A stretch of 64,000 nucleotides of DNA from Bradyrhizobium symbiodeficiens. Its GTDB lineage: Bacteria > Pseudomonadota > Alphaproteobacteria > Rhizobiales > Xanthobacteraceae. A program made the position numbers and the translations under genes. The stretch is taken from positions 932,501-996,500 of the forward strand of contig NZ_CP029427.2 in the NCBI RefSeq assembly GCF_002266465.3. Reading direction: 5' to 3'. The notes under the pieces were generated by a model, which saw only the letters and a program-made list of their open reading frames with translations, ran no database searches and was not told where the DNA came from. How positions within the stretch are numbered: position 1 is the first letter of the stretch; every line of letters begins with the position of its first letter. Below are positions 18,902 through 27,246 of this stretch, piece after piece.

Positions 18902-19131
18902 TAATCCCTCCCATTGTTGTCGTTGGATCCGCCCTCTTCGCCCAATTGGGGTGCGGCCCCCGGCGCATCAAGCTTCTTGATCAGTTCGGCGAACCGATCC
19001 GGAACCCCCTGTCGCACGACATCGTCGTACATGGCGCGCAACTGATGCCCTATCCGGGATTGTATCTCCGGAGTGAGGCCTCCCTTGCCGGGGGTCGTGC
19101 TTCTGCTGGCTTGAGACTTGAGATCTTTCAT
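18901..19131 (-). CDS. nepR: Anti-sigma factor NepR
   Basis: 76 aa from the ATG at 19131 (MKDLKSQASR). The conserved NepR core of two helices is visible (IQSRIGHQLRAMYDDVVRQG and VPDRFAELIKKLD), flanked by low-complexity ends. An in-frame longer reading upstream is open but lacks homology to NepR. NepR binds EcfG and is sequestered by the sigma-like domain of phosphorylated PhyR. Coupled to ecfG by a one-base overlap. Confidence 0.9.
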   Translation of the reverse strand: MKDLKSQASRSTTPGKGGLTPEIQSRIGHQLRAMYDDVVRQGVPDRFAELIKKLDAPGAAPQLGEEGGSNDNNGRD

Positions 19132-19247
19132 GACCTGTTCCACGTTTCCCCGAGTTAAGTGACTGTAAAATCGAGAAGTTTTCTCAACCGGGAGCCGTTC
19201 CCTGGATAGGCACAATTCCAGGTTCGATAAATAGTTCCCGCTCAGGC

Positions 19248-19272
19248 GGAACTTTTCTTGGCCTGAGGCGTA
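19248..19272 (+). promoter_or_regulatory. EcfG-type promoter of phyR
   Basis: GGAAC at 19248-19252, a 16-bp spacer, then CGTA at 19269-19272. This matches the EcfG consensus (GGAAC-N16/17-CGTT) with one mismatch and lies about 80 bp before phyR. It implies positive autoregulation, as known for this system in other alphaproteobacteria. Confidence 0.65.
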
Positions 19273-19350
19273 AACAGCCCAGCAGGGGAACCCGGGCCCC
19301 CCTCCGATTGCCTGGACGTCAAGGTAGGTCCGAAGATGAATGGAGTGGGG

Positions 19351-20157
19351 ATGTCCCGTTCACAGCTTGTTGCTGAACACTTGCCGTTGTTGCGCCGGTA
19401 CGCACGCGCCCTGACGGGCAGCCAGGCCTCCGGTGACGCTTATGTCGCAGCCATGTTGGAAGCCATGCTGGGGGATCCGGCGGTGCTCGACGAGAGCCAC
19501 GGGCCGCGCGTCGGCCTGTTCCGGTTGTTCACTCAGATCTGGAATTCGGTCTCCGTCAACGACGATTCCGAGGTGGCGACCTTGCCGATGCCGCCGGAGC
19601 GGCGGCTGTCGAACATCACGCCGCTGCCGCGGCAGGCGTTCCTGCTGCTCTCGCTGGAGGGATTTTCGGAAGAGGAAGTCGGCTACATCCTTGGTACCGA
19701 CGTCGCCGAAACCCGGCGGCTTGCGGATGCCGCGGGACGCGAGATGGCCGCCGAGATCGCCACCGACGTGCTGATCATCGAGGACGAGACCTTCATCGCC
19801 ATGGACCTCGAGAGCCTGGTGAAAAATCTCGGCCACAATGTCGTCGGCGTCGCCCGCACGCATGCTGATGCGGTGGCACTGGCCAAGAACAAGCGGCCCG
19901 GCCTCATCCTCGCCGACATCCAGCTCGCCGACGGCTCGTCGGGCCTGGACGCGGTCAACGAGCTGCTCCGCACCTTCGAGGTGCCTGTGGTGTTCATCAC
20001 GGCGTACCCGGAGCGCTTCCTCACCGGCGAGCGCCCCGAGCCGGCGTTCCTGATCTCGAAGCCGTTCCAGCCCGCGATGGTGTCGGCGGTGGCGAGCCAG
20101 GCACTGTTCTTCCAGCGCAACTCGCGCAACCGCGCGCCGAAGGCGCCGGCGGCTTAA
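19351..20157 (+). CDS. phyR: Response regulator PhyR (anti-anti-sigma factor)
   Basis: 268 aa from the ATG at 19351 (MSRSQLVAEHLPLLRRYARA), which has GGAG upstream and matches the usual PhyR N-terminus; an ATG at 19336 would add five residues. The N-terminal half is sigma-like (LPRQAFLLLSLEGFSEEEVGYILG), and the C-terminal half is a receiver domain (DVLIIEDETFIAMD, phosphoacceptor Asp in LILADIQLADG, VFITAYPER, ISKPFQP). On phosphorylation the sigma-like half binds NepR and releases EcfG. No HWE/HisKA_2 kinase gene is in the window. Confidence 0.93.
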   Translation: MSRSQLVAEHLPLLRRYARALTGSQASGDAYVAAMLEAMLGDPAVLDESHGPRVGLFRLFTQIWNSVSVNDDSEVATLPMPPERRLSNITPLPRQAFLLLSLEGFSEEEVGYILGTDVAETRRLADAAGREMAAEIATDVLIIEDETFIAMDLESLVKNLGHNVVGVARTHADAVALAKNKRPGLILADIQLADGSSGLDAVNELLRTFEVPVVFITAYPERFLTGERPEPAFLISKPFQPAMVSAVASQALFFQRNSRNRAPKAPAA

Positions 20158-20186
20158 CAGCGCCGGCCATTTGGCGAAACGATCCG

Positions 20187-20218
20187 ATCCGGCGTGCCGC
20201 AAGGCACGCCGGATTTTT
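20187..20218 (+). terminator. Rho-independent terminator of phyR
   Basis: A perfect 12-bp stem (ATCCGGCGTGCC / GGCACGCCGGAT) with a GCAA tetraloop, followed by TTTT. It begins 30 bp after the phyR stop. Confidence 0.9.
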
Positions 20219-20302
20219 CGTGACCGCCTGTCGTGCTTGACGCGTGCCGGCTCCGCCGCTCATACCTCCTGCAGGGATCCCAGCCGGAGATGAGATGTGC
20301 CC

Positions 20303-20896
20303 ATGGACCAGCAGTTGCTCGACCGCCTCGCCATCCGCGACCTCGTCGAGAACTGGGCGGTCTGGCGCGATGCCGGTGATTGGGAGCGCTTCGCCACGGT
20401 CTGGCACGACGAGGGCTGGATGTCCGCCACCTGGTTTCAGGGGCCCGCGCGGGATTTCATGCGCGTCAGCCAGGAGGGGTTTGCCAGGGGCGTTCGCATC
20501 CTGCATTTCCTCGGCGGCACCAGCATCGATCTCGCAGGCGCGCGCGCCATCGCCCAGACCAAGATGACGATCTCGCAGCGCGCCCCGGTGCACGACGTGG
20601 TCTGCGATGTCGTCTGTACCGGCCGCTTCTACGATTTCCTGGAAAAGCGACAGGGGCGCTGGGGCATCGTCCGCCGCCAGCCGATCTACGAGAAGGACCG
20701 GATCGACCCGGTCGATCCCGCAGCAGAGCTCCGCCTCGACCAGAAAGCGCTCGCCGCGCTCCCTGAAGGCTATCGCCACCTCGCCTACATGCAGGAGCTG
20801 ATCGGCTACAAGGTCAAGCGCGACATGCCGGGCCTGATTGGCCCCGAGGTCGAGAAGCTCTACGGCGAAGGGCGGGAATGGCTGGCGGGGAAGTGA
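20303..20896 (+). CDS. NTF2-like (SnoaL/nuclear transport factor 2) family protein
   Basis: 197 aa from the ATG at 20303; an ATG six bases earlier is equally possible. The N-terminus (LLDRLAIRDLVENWAVWRDAGDWERFATVWHDEGW) is the typical first helices of an NTF2-like cone fold, used by SnoaL-type cyclases, ring-hydroxylating dioxygenase small subunits and many uncharacterised enzymes. It has no signal peptide. It stands alone between phyR's terminator and an inverted repeat, so it is probably monocistronic. Function cannot be assigned. Confidence 0.75.
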   Translation: MDQQLLDRLAIRDLVENWAVWRDAGDWERFATVWHDEGWMSATWFQGPARDFMRVSQEGFARGVRILHFLGGTSIDLAGARAIAQTKMTISQRAPVHDVVCDVVCTGRFYDFLEKRQGRWGIVRRQPIYEKDRIDPVDPAAELRLDQKALAALPEGYRHLAYMQELIGYKVKRDMPGLIGPEVEKLYGEGREWLAGK

Positions 20897-20913
20897 ACCC
20901 CAGACAAGAGTAA

Positions 20914-20942
20914 GGCGCGACTGGCATCACCACAGTCGCGCC
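20914..20942. terminator. 10-bp inverted repeat after the NTF2-like gene
   Basis: GGCGCGACTG / CAGTCGCGCC with a nine-base loop, starting 18 bp after the stop codon. There is no T tract, so this may be a 3'-end stabiliser or a Rho-assisted stop rather than an intrinsic terminator. Confidence 0.5.
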
Positions 20943-21083
20943 CTACGTCGCCGGCTTATGGGGCAGGGGGGAATAGCCGGCTGTTGAGACGACTCCCGCC
21001 TGCGCGAGACGTTCCACGCCGTGCGAAATATTTTGCGCACGCTGCAGCGGATATCGGACACGGTTAAGTGATCGTAACCGCTG

Positions 21084-21109
21084 AGAACCCCGGGTCCTTT
21101 CCCGGCGTT
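21084..21109 (+). promoter_or_regulatory. Weak EcfG-like promoter
   Basis: AGAAC, 17 bp, CGTT. The -35 has one mismatch to GGAAC and the -10 is exact. It ends 37 bp before the start of the small exported protein gene. In GC-rich DNA a match of this quality can arise by chance. Confidence 0.35.
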
Positions 21110-21146
21110 GTTCCCCCGATCGCCATGGGGCGAGGGATCGACAGCC

Positions 21147-21545
21147 ATGTCACAGATTTATAAAACATTTTTCGGTGCCGCCGCGATTACATTCGCGCTC
21201 GGCGCTGCGCAGCTGGCCTCCGGCCACGATCTGGCCGACCGTTGGCAGACGGTCGCCGGCAAAGCCGATCAGCCCGGCCACAACATCAACCGCTCCGGCA
21301 AGTCCGACCGGCTCGCCGACATCAAGCAGGGAGTTCCCACCCGCACCGTCTCCATGCGGTTGAATGACCTTCCCGCGACGTCAGTGCTGCTCCGCGTCCC
21401 CGCAGTCATCGAGACCGGCAGTGCCAAGCCGCCGCTCACGCTGCAGAAGCAGGGCCGAAACAAGCCGACGATCGCCTGCGAGCCAATGGTCAGCTCCCTT
21501 ACCGAGGTCGCAAAGCTGCTCCAGCCGGGCCGCTGCGTGACCTGA
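21147..21545 (+). CDS. Small exported protein, unknown function
   Basis: 132 aa from the ATG at 21147. An N-terminal signal peptide (FFGAAAITFALGAAQLASG) is followed by a mature domain with two cysteines (TIACEPMVSSL and GRCVT), spaced to form a disulfide in the periplasm. The rest is rich in charged residues (RSGKSDRLADIKQG). I do not recognise the family; similar short exported proteins are common in Bradyrhizobium. A frame extension upstream exists, but the signal peptide fixes the start. Confidence 0.7.
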   Translation: MSQIYKTFFGAAAITFALGAAQLASGHDLADRWQTVAGKADQPGHNINRSGKSDRLADIKQGVPTRTVSMRLNDLPATSVLLRVPAVIETGSAKPPLTLQKQGRNKPTIACEPMVSSLTEVAKLLQPGRCVT

Positions 21546-21601
21546 CCCGCCGGGGCGCCGGATAGATCGTTATCCGGCCCGGAGGCGATTCTTCACATCC
21601 A

Positions 21602-21629
21602 CTTGATCCCCTGTACGCTCGCGTTATAT
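21602..21629 (+). promoter_or_regulatory. RpoH (sigma-32)-type promoter of htpG
   Basis: CTTG at 21602-21605, a 17-bp spacer, then GTTATAT at 21623-21629. The alphaproteobacterial RpoH consensus is CTTG-N17/18-CYTATNT, so only one position differs. It ends about 38 bp before the htpG ATG. Confidence 0.65.
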
Positions 21630-21667
21630 CCCGGGTTTCTTCCCTTTCGTTTTGACCGGGTAAACGC

Positions 21668-23545
21668 ATGACGACGTCAGACACGGCTGTGCATACACAG
21701 CCTTTCCAGGCCGAGGTTTCCGAACTGCTGCACCTGATGGTGCACTCCGTCTATTCCGAGACCGATATCTTCCTGCGCGAGCTCGTCTCCAACGCCTCGG
21801 ACGCCTGCGACAAGCTTCGCTATGAGGCGATCGCAAGTCCTTCGCTGCTGGGCGAGGGCGACGCGCTCAAGATCCGCATCATCCCGAACAAGGCGGCCGG
21901 GACGCTCACGATCGCCGACAACGGCATCGGCATGGAGCGGCAGGAGCTGATCGACCATCTCGGCACCATCGCCCGCTCCGGCACCAAGGCGTTCGTGTCC
22001 AAGCTGAAGGAGGCCAAGGACGGCCTCGGCCTGATCGGCCAGTTCGGCGTCGGCTTCTATTCCGCCTTCATGGTCGCCGATAAGATCGTCGTGGTCAGCC
22101 GCCGCGCCGGCGAGAGCGACGTCTGGACCTGGACGTCCTCCGGCGGCTCCGGCTTCGAGATCGCCGGTGCCAGCGACGAGGAAGCGGCGCGTGTGACGCG
22201 CGGCACCGAGATCGTCCTGCATCTGAAAGATGACGCCAAGAAATATCTCGAGGCCTTCGAGATCGAGCGCATCATCGGTGCCTATTCCGACAACATCCTG
22301 TTCCCGATCGAGCTGGTGCCGGAAGAAGGCGAGCCGCGCCAGATCAATTCGGCGAGCGCGTTGTGGCAACGCTCGAAATCCGAGCTGACGGCGGACGACT
22401 ACAAGAAGGCCTATCAGCAGATCGCATCCGCCTTCGACGATCCCGCGATGACACTGCATTACCGCGCCGAGGGCCGCTACTCTTACGCCGTGTTGCTGTT
22501 CGCGCCCTCAACCAAGCCATTCGACCTGTTCGAGCCGAACCGCAAGGGCCGGGTGAAGCTCTACGTCCGCCGCGTCTTCATCACCGACGATGCCGATCTG
22601 CTCCCGGGATACTTGCGCTTCATCCGCGGCGTCGTCGACAGCGAGGACCTCCCGCTCAACATTTCCCGCGAGATGTTGCAGAACAATCCGCAGCTGGCGC
22701 AGATCCGCAAGGCCGTGGCGACCCGGGTCGTGTCGGAGCTCGAAAGCCTGGCCGAGAAGGATCCGGAGAACTTCGCCAAAATCTGGGACGCGTTCGGTGC
22801 CGTGCTCAAGGAAGGCATTTACGAGGATTTCGAGCGCCGCGAAAAGCTGCTGGCACTGTCACGCTTCACAACGACATCGGGCGAGAAGCGGTCGCTGAAG
22901 CAGGTCATCGCCGATTTCAAGCCGAACCAGACCGAGATCTATTATCTCGTCGGCGACAGCATCGAGCGGCTGAAATCCAATCCGCGGCTGGAGGCTGCGA
23001 CCGCGCGCGGCATCGAGGTGCTGCTGCTGTCCGATCCCGTCGATGCGTTCTGGACCTCGATGCCGTCGGAGTTCGACGGCAAGCCGCTGAAGTCGCTGAG
23101 CCAGGGTGATCTCAATCTCGACCTGATTCCGCGCGTCGACGACAACGATGAAGCAAAGAAGGACGAGCCGGAGGCCGATGAAGCGGCCACCATCGCCGTC
23201 ATCAAGGCCGCGCTCGGCGAGCGCGTCAGCGACGTCAAGGCCTCGACGCGCCTCACCAGCTCGGCCTCCTGCCTCGTCGCCGACAGCCAGGGCCCGAGCC
23301 GCGAGCTCGAGCGCATCCTGTCGCAGCAGAACCGCGGCATGAAGACCAAGCCGATCCTGGAAATCAATCTGCGCCATCCGATGGTGGGCGCGATCACCAA
23401 GGCGCAAGCCGGCTCCAAGGCGGTCGACGATCTCAGCCTGCTCCTGCTCGAGCAGGCGCAGATCCTGGACGGTGAACTGCCGGAGGATCCGGCCGCGTTT
23501 GCGGCGAGGCTGAACCGGCTGGTGTTGCAAGGGCTTGGCGCCTAG
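21668..23545 (+). CDS. htpG: Molecular chaperone HtpG (Hsp90)
   Basis: 625 aa, full bacterial Hsp90 length. The GHKL ATPase motifs are intact: [24 protein letters not shown], and [12 protein letters not shown]. The middle domain follows ([13 protein letters not shown]) and the C-terminal dimerisation domain ends [12 protein letters not shown]. It acts in the cytosol as an ATP-driven homodimeric chaperone. The RpoH-like promoter directly upstream agrees with heat-shock control. Confidence 0.98.
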   Translation: MTTSDTAVHTQPFQAEVSELLHLMVHSVYSETDIFLRELVSNASDACDKLRYEAIASPSLLGEGDALKIRIIPNKAAGTLTIADNGIGMERQELIDHLGTIARSGTKAFVSKLKEAKDGLGLIGQFGVGFYSAFMVADKIVVVSRRAGESDVWTWTSSGGSGFEIAGASDEEAARVTRGTEIVLHLKDDAKKYLEAFEIERIIGAYSDNILFPIELVPEEGEPRQINSASALWQRSKSELTADDYKKAYQQIASAFDDPAMTLHYRAEGRYSYAVLLFAPSTKPFDLFEPNRKGRVKLYVRRVFITDDADLLPGYLRFIRGVVDSEDLPLNISREMLQNNPQLAQIRKAVATRVVSELESLAEKDPENFAKIWDAFGAVLKEGIYEDFERREKLLALSRFTTTSGEKRSLKQVIADFKPNQTEIYYLVGDSIERLKSNPRLEAATARGIEVLLLSDPVDAFWTSMPSEFDGKPLKSLSQGDLNLDLIPRVDDNDEAKKDEPEADEAATIAVIKAALGERVSDVKASTRLTSSASCLVADSQGPSRELERILSQQNRGMKTKPILEINLRHPMVGAITKAQAGSKAVDDLSLLLLEQAQILDGELPEDPAAFAARLNRLVLQGLGA

Positions 23546-23585
23546 CGCCGCAGTCCCAGCACTCACCTTGCCGTCATCTGTCCTA

Positions 23586-23611
23586 GGAACAGTCGCCGTC
23601 GGCCTCGTGTT
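23586..23611 (+). promoter_or_regulatory. EcfG-like promoter of the DUF3551 pair
   Basis: An exact GGAAC at 23586-23590, 17 bp, then TGTT at 23608-23611 (one mismatch to CGTT). It lies 45 bp before the first DUF3551 gene. Confidence 0.5.
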
Positions 23612-23656
23612 ATGCCATAGCAGGTCGTCGGCATCAGCCGGGCCGCCGATTCGAGG

Positions 23657-23947
23657 ATGAAGTTCATGCGCTTGCCGATTCTGACTCTCGCCGCGATTGC
23701 CACGCTGTTGGTCGCGGCCGATGCCAGCGCCCAAACCTACGATCCGCGCTACCCCGTGTGCATGCACGTCTATACGCCCGGCGGCTTCGGCGGTGGCGGC
23801 GGCGACTATTTCGACTGCTCCTTCACCTCGCTGCCGCAGTGCCGTGCGACCGCGTCGGGCCGCTCGGCGAGCTGCGACGTCAACCCCTACTACCGCTTCG
23901 ACCAGCCGCCGCAGCAGCCGCGCCGGCGTCACAAGAAACAGCATTGA
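23657..23947 (+). CDS. DUF3551 family exported protein (copy 1)
   Basis: 96 aa. Signal peptide to about residue 26 (LTLAAIATLLVAADASAQ). The mature part contains the DUF3551 pattern YDPRYPVCMHVY, DCSFTSLPQCRATASGRSA and CDVNPYY, with four cysteines likely forming two disulfides. A glycine-rich loop lies in the middle. The family is abundant in Bradyrhizobium and has no known function. The next gene is a paralog nine bases downstream. Confidence 0.85.
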   Translation: MKFMRLPILTLAAIATLLVAADASAQTYDPRYPVCMHVYTPGGFGGGGGDYFDCSFTSLPQCRATASGRSASCDVNPYYRFDQPPQQPRRRHKKQH

Positions 23948-23956
23948 GGATCCGCA

Positions 23957-24253
23957 ATGCAGGGTATCGGAACACAGCTCATGCGTTTCTCATTCGGCCT
24001 GATCATGATCGCCGGGACGCTGCTCACGCCCGCGTCCTCGCATGCGCAGACCTTTGATCCGCGGTACCCCGTCTGCATGCACGTTTATTCAGGTGCGAAC
24101 GGGGGCGGCGGGGAGTGGTACGATTGCTCCTTCACCTCGTTGCCGCAGTGCCGCGCCACCGCATCGGGCCGCTCCGCAATCTGCGATCTCAACCCGTATT
24201 ATCCGGTCCACGCGCCGGCATCGTACCATTCCCGCAATCCGCGCGTCCGTTAG
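23957..24253 (+). CDS. DUF3551 family exported protein (copy 2)
   Basis: 98 aa, tandem paralog of the preceding gene with the same conserved cysteines (FDPRYPVCMHVY, DCSFTSLPQCRATASGRSA, CDLNPYY) and a hydrophobic N-terminal signal ending SSHAQ. The short gap suggests one transcript, under the EcfG-like promoter upstream if that is real. Confidence 0.83.
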   Translation: MQGIGTQLMRFSFGLIMIAGTLLTPASSHAQTFDPRYPVCMHVYSGANGGGGEWYDCSFTSLPQCRATASGRSAICDLNPYYPVHAPASYHSRNPRVR

Positions 24254-24398
24254 CCTTTGGGCTCCCGTGGGCGACGATGGTTGAGCCAGGTCAACGTCTG
24301 CATCTGCGTCCTCGGGCACTCTCGGTGCGCAGTCCGACGTCAGGAGTCCGGCATCATGCCGGCCCTTCAGATCGGGCGGATGACGCGAGGAGATTTCC

Positions 24399-24887
24399 AT
24401 GAACAGGTGCACCCTTACGGCGCTCGTCGGCTCGACCCTTGTCATGATCGCCGTCCAGCCGGCCCGCGCGGACGTGATCGCGCGTTACGAATGCAGCCTT
24501 GCCGGCTTCTTCACCCAGGAGCCGATTGGCGACCATCCCGATCACAATCTGGTGGCGCAGGACTATGTCTGCGTCGGCGTCGAGGGATTGCTGAAGGGCG
24601 CGGTCTATTCCGCGTCGAATGTCGTCGAGTGGGACGGCCCCAAAGCGACGATGGTGATGGGTGGCGGCGTGCACCGCATTCCCGGCGGACGCCTCGTGAC
24701 GCAGCTGACCGAAGGCTCCGCCAAGGCCGTGATGAAGGACGGCAAGCCCGTTGGCGTCGAATCCGTGGGCAAGGGAATCGTCAAGTTCGCATCCGGCCCA
24801 TTCGCCGGCTTGAACGGCAAGACGGTCGGATTCGTCACGAAGCCGATCAATCCGATCCGGTTCAATCTCGAATTCACGGCGGATTGA
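24399..24887 (+). CDS. Exported protein of unknown function
   Basis: 162 aa with a cleavable signal (LTALVGSTLVMIAVQPARAD). The mature part begins VIARYECSLAGFFTQEP and contains two cysteines. It is rich in beta-prone segments (AKATMVMGGGVHRIPGGRLV), as expected of a small periplasmic beta-sandwich. I recognise no family. Separated by 145 bp from the DUF3551 pair. Confidence 0.7.
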   Translation: MNRCTLTALVGSTLVMIAVQPARADVIARYECSLAGFFTQEPIGDHPDHNLVAQDYVCVGVEGLLKGAVYSASNVVEWDGPKATMVMGGGVHRIPGGRLVTQLTEGSAKAVMKDGKPVGVESVGKGIVKFASGPFAGLNGKTVGFVTKPINPIRFNLEFTAD

Positions 24888-25044
24888 GGCAGCGCGATAC
24901 TCTGCAACCGCGCATGCCGATCCCATTGGCGTGGTAAAGGATCGCTAGAGTTAATCGCGTCCTAACCGGGTTTTACCTTGTCTCTTAACACCTGGGCAGG
25001 GCGCGCGGGCTAAGCTTCGGAAGACAGCAGATAGCCCCGAAAGC

Positions 25045-26859
25045 ATGAACGGTATGACGACCGGTATCATCGAGCGCCCGAAAGCCGCCCGTGCGCCTTC
25101 GGCTTCAAAGATCTGGCTGAAGGCCATCGAGCTCACCGCGCGGATCGAGACGCTGCCGGGACGTCTGTTCGCGGACGTCATCGACGATTGGGCGCAGCGG
25201 CAGCCCGACCGCGTCGCGCTGACCACGGACGACGCAAGTCTCGACTATGAAGGCCTGTCGAAGCGCATCAACCGCTACGCGCGCTGGGCGCGCTCGGCCG
25301 GCGTGGCCAAGGGTGATACGGTCGCCTTGATCATGCCGAACGGCGTCGATTATGTCGCGGCATGGCTCGGCATCAGCCGGATCGGCGGCGTGGCCGCGCT
25401 GCTCAACACCAAGCTGGTGGGACAGTCGCTCGCGCATTGCCTCGACGTCGCAAAGCCCTCGCATATCATCGTTGCGCAGGAGCTGACGGAGATGCTGGAG
25501 AGTGCAACGCCGCATCTGAAGACGCAGGCCAAGGTCTGGACCCATGGCGATGCCCGCAGCGAGCGCGCCATCGACGTCGCCCTCGCGGCGCTGGACGATG
25601 CTCCCATGTCGCCGGAGGAGCGCGGTGAGGTCACCATCGACGACCGTGCGCTGCTGATCTACACCTCGGGCACGACAGGCCTGCCGAAGGCCGCCAGCAT
25701 CAGCCACCGCCGCATTCTCAATTGGGGCTTCTGGTTCGCCGGTCTCACCGGCGCGAGCCCGCAAGACCGGCTCTACGATTGCCTGCCGCTGTTCCACTCG
25801 GTCGGCGGCATCGTCGCGCCGTGCAGCATGCTGGCCGCCGGCGGCTCGGTGGTGATCGCGGAGAAATTCTCGGCCTCGCATTTCTGGTCAGACATCGTGC
25901 GGCATGACTGCACGCTGTTTCAATATATCGGCGAGCTCTGCCGTTATCTGCTCAAGGCGGCGCCCTCGGAATATGAGAACCGGCATCGTCTCCGCCTCGT
26001 CTGCGGCAACGGCCTGCGCGGCGACATCTGGGAAGACTTTCAGGCGCGCTTTGCCATTCCGCGCATCCTCGAATTCTATGCGGCCACCGAAGGCAATTTC
26101 TCGCTGTTCAACGTCGAGGGACAGCCGGGCGCGATCGGCCGCATCCCGCCGCTGCTGGCGCATCGCTTTCCCGCCAATCTCGTCAAGCTCGACCCTGACA
26201 GCGGCGTGCCGCTGCGCAACGAAGAGGGGTTTTGCCTCGCCTGCGCCCGCGGTGAGGCTGGCGAGGCCATCGGCCGCATCGGCACCGCCGATGAAGGCGG
26301 TGGCCGCTTCGAGGGCTACACCGATGCCGGCGAGACCGAGAAGAAGGTTCTTCGCGATGTCTTCGCCAGCGGCGATGCCTGGTTTCGCACCGGCGATTTG
26401 ATGCGGATCGACGACAAGGGCTTCTTCCATTTCGTCGATCGGATCGGGGACACCTTCCGCTGGAAGGGCGAGAACGTCGCGACCTCGGAGGTGAACGACG
26501 CGATGCGCGACTTTACCGGTGTGGTCGACGCCACCACCTACGGCGTCAACATTCCCGGCGCGGACGGCCGCGCCGGCATGAGCGCGATCGTCGTCAATGG
26601 GGGCTTCGACATCGAGGCATTGCCCGCACATCTGGCGCAACGCTTGCCGGCCTATGCGCGCCCGGTCTTCATTCGCATCTCCAGCGAGATCGATGCGACC
26701 GAGACGTTCAAGCAGAAGAAGGGCGACCTCGCACGGGAGGGCTTCGATCCCGGCGCGATCTCCGACCCGCTGTTCATGGCAGACCCGAAGTCCGGGACCT
26801 ATGTGGCGTTGGATACGGAGGCCCATGCGCGGATCGTGGACGGCTCGATCAGGCTGTAG
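25045..26859 (+). CDS. Long-chain-acyl-CoA synthetase, FATP/FadD-like
   Basis: 604 aa ANL enzyme. It has LIYTSGTTGLPKAA phosphate-binding motif, EFYAATEGNFSLFNVEG adenylate motif, GDAWFRTGDLMRIDDKGFFHFVDRIGDTFRWKGENV hinge (FATP signature), and ATETFKQKKGDLAREGFDP with the catalytic lysine. Members activate long or very long chain fatty acids with CoA and can couple this to uptake. It precedes the ACP-ligase-SDR trio but is separated from it by a 141-bp AT-richer gap, so probably a separate transcript. Confidence 0.9.
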   Translation: MNGMTTGIIERPKAARAPSASKIWLKAIELTARIETLPGRLFADVIDDWAQRQPDRVALTTDDASLDYEGLSKRINRYARWARSAGVAKGDTVALIMPNGVDYVAAWLGISRIGGVAALLNTKLVGQSLAHCLDVAKPSHIIVAQELTEMLESATPHLKTQAKVWTHGDARSERAIDVALAALDDAPMSPEERGEVTIDDRALLIYTSGTTGLPKAASISHRRILNWGFWFAGLTGASPQDRLYDCLPLFHSVGGIVAPCSMLAAGGSVVIAEKFSASHFWSDIVRHDCTLFQYIGELCRYLLKAAPSEYENRHRLRLVCGNGLRGDIWEDFQARFAIPRILEFYAATEGNFSLFNVEGQPGAIGRIPPLLAHRFPANLVKLDPDSGVPLRNEEGFCLACARGEAGEAIGRIGTADEGGGRFEGYTDAGETEKKVLRDVFASGDAWFRTGDLMRIDDKGFFHFVDRIGDTFRWKGENVATSEVNDAMRDFTGVVDATTYGVNIPGADGRAGMSAIVVNGGFDIEALPAHLAQRLPAYARPVFIRISSEIDATETFKQKKGDLAREGFDPGAISDPLFMADPKSGTYVALDTEAHARIVDGSIRL

Positions 26860-27000
26860 ATGCCGCCAAAATCCGCTGATAGGTCCAATTTTATCTGAAT
26901 TGTCCAAGAAGCCATTTACTTCTCTCGGGTAAACAAGCGGCCATAGGGAGGCGGCCAGCAAGAGCCGCCGCAACACCAATGATAACAAAGCGAGCGAGCC

Positions 27001-27246
27001 ATGTCGGTAAGGTCTAAGGTCATTGAGGCGATCCAGCAGATCGCCAAAGAGCAGCACGTCACGCTTCCCGTACTCTCGGACGATCTGTCGCTGCATGAGA
27101 CGGGTTTCGACTCGCTCGCCTTCGCTATTCTGGTCGCGCGTCTCGAGGACGAGACCGGCGTCGATCCCTTCACCATTTCCGAGGACGCAGCGTTTCCCGC
27201 CACGGTGGGCGATTTCGTGCGGGCCTACGAAAATGTCCCCGCGTGA
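27001..27246 (+). CDS. Acyl carrier protein
   Basis: 81 aa. The phosphopantetheine attachment site is the Ser in ETGFDSLAFAILVARLEDETG (about residue 39), a DSL motif followed by helix 2. It is smaller and more divergent than the fatty-acid-synthase AcpP, implying a dedicated carrier. Its 3' end overlaps the next gene by 14 bases, so the adjacent ligase is the likely loading enzyme. Confidence 0.85.
   Translation: MSVRSKVIEAIQQIAKEQHVTLPVLSDDLSLHETGFDSLAFAILVARLEDETGVDPFTISEDAAFPATVGDFVRAYENVPA

Noticed and set aside
23586..23611. Taking the DUF3551 upstream match as a definite EcfG promoter
   Set aside because: The -10 has a mismatch and the spacer is 17 bp; kept only as moderate confidence.
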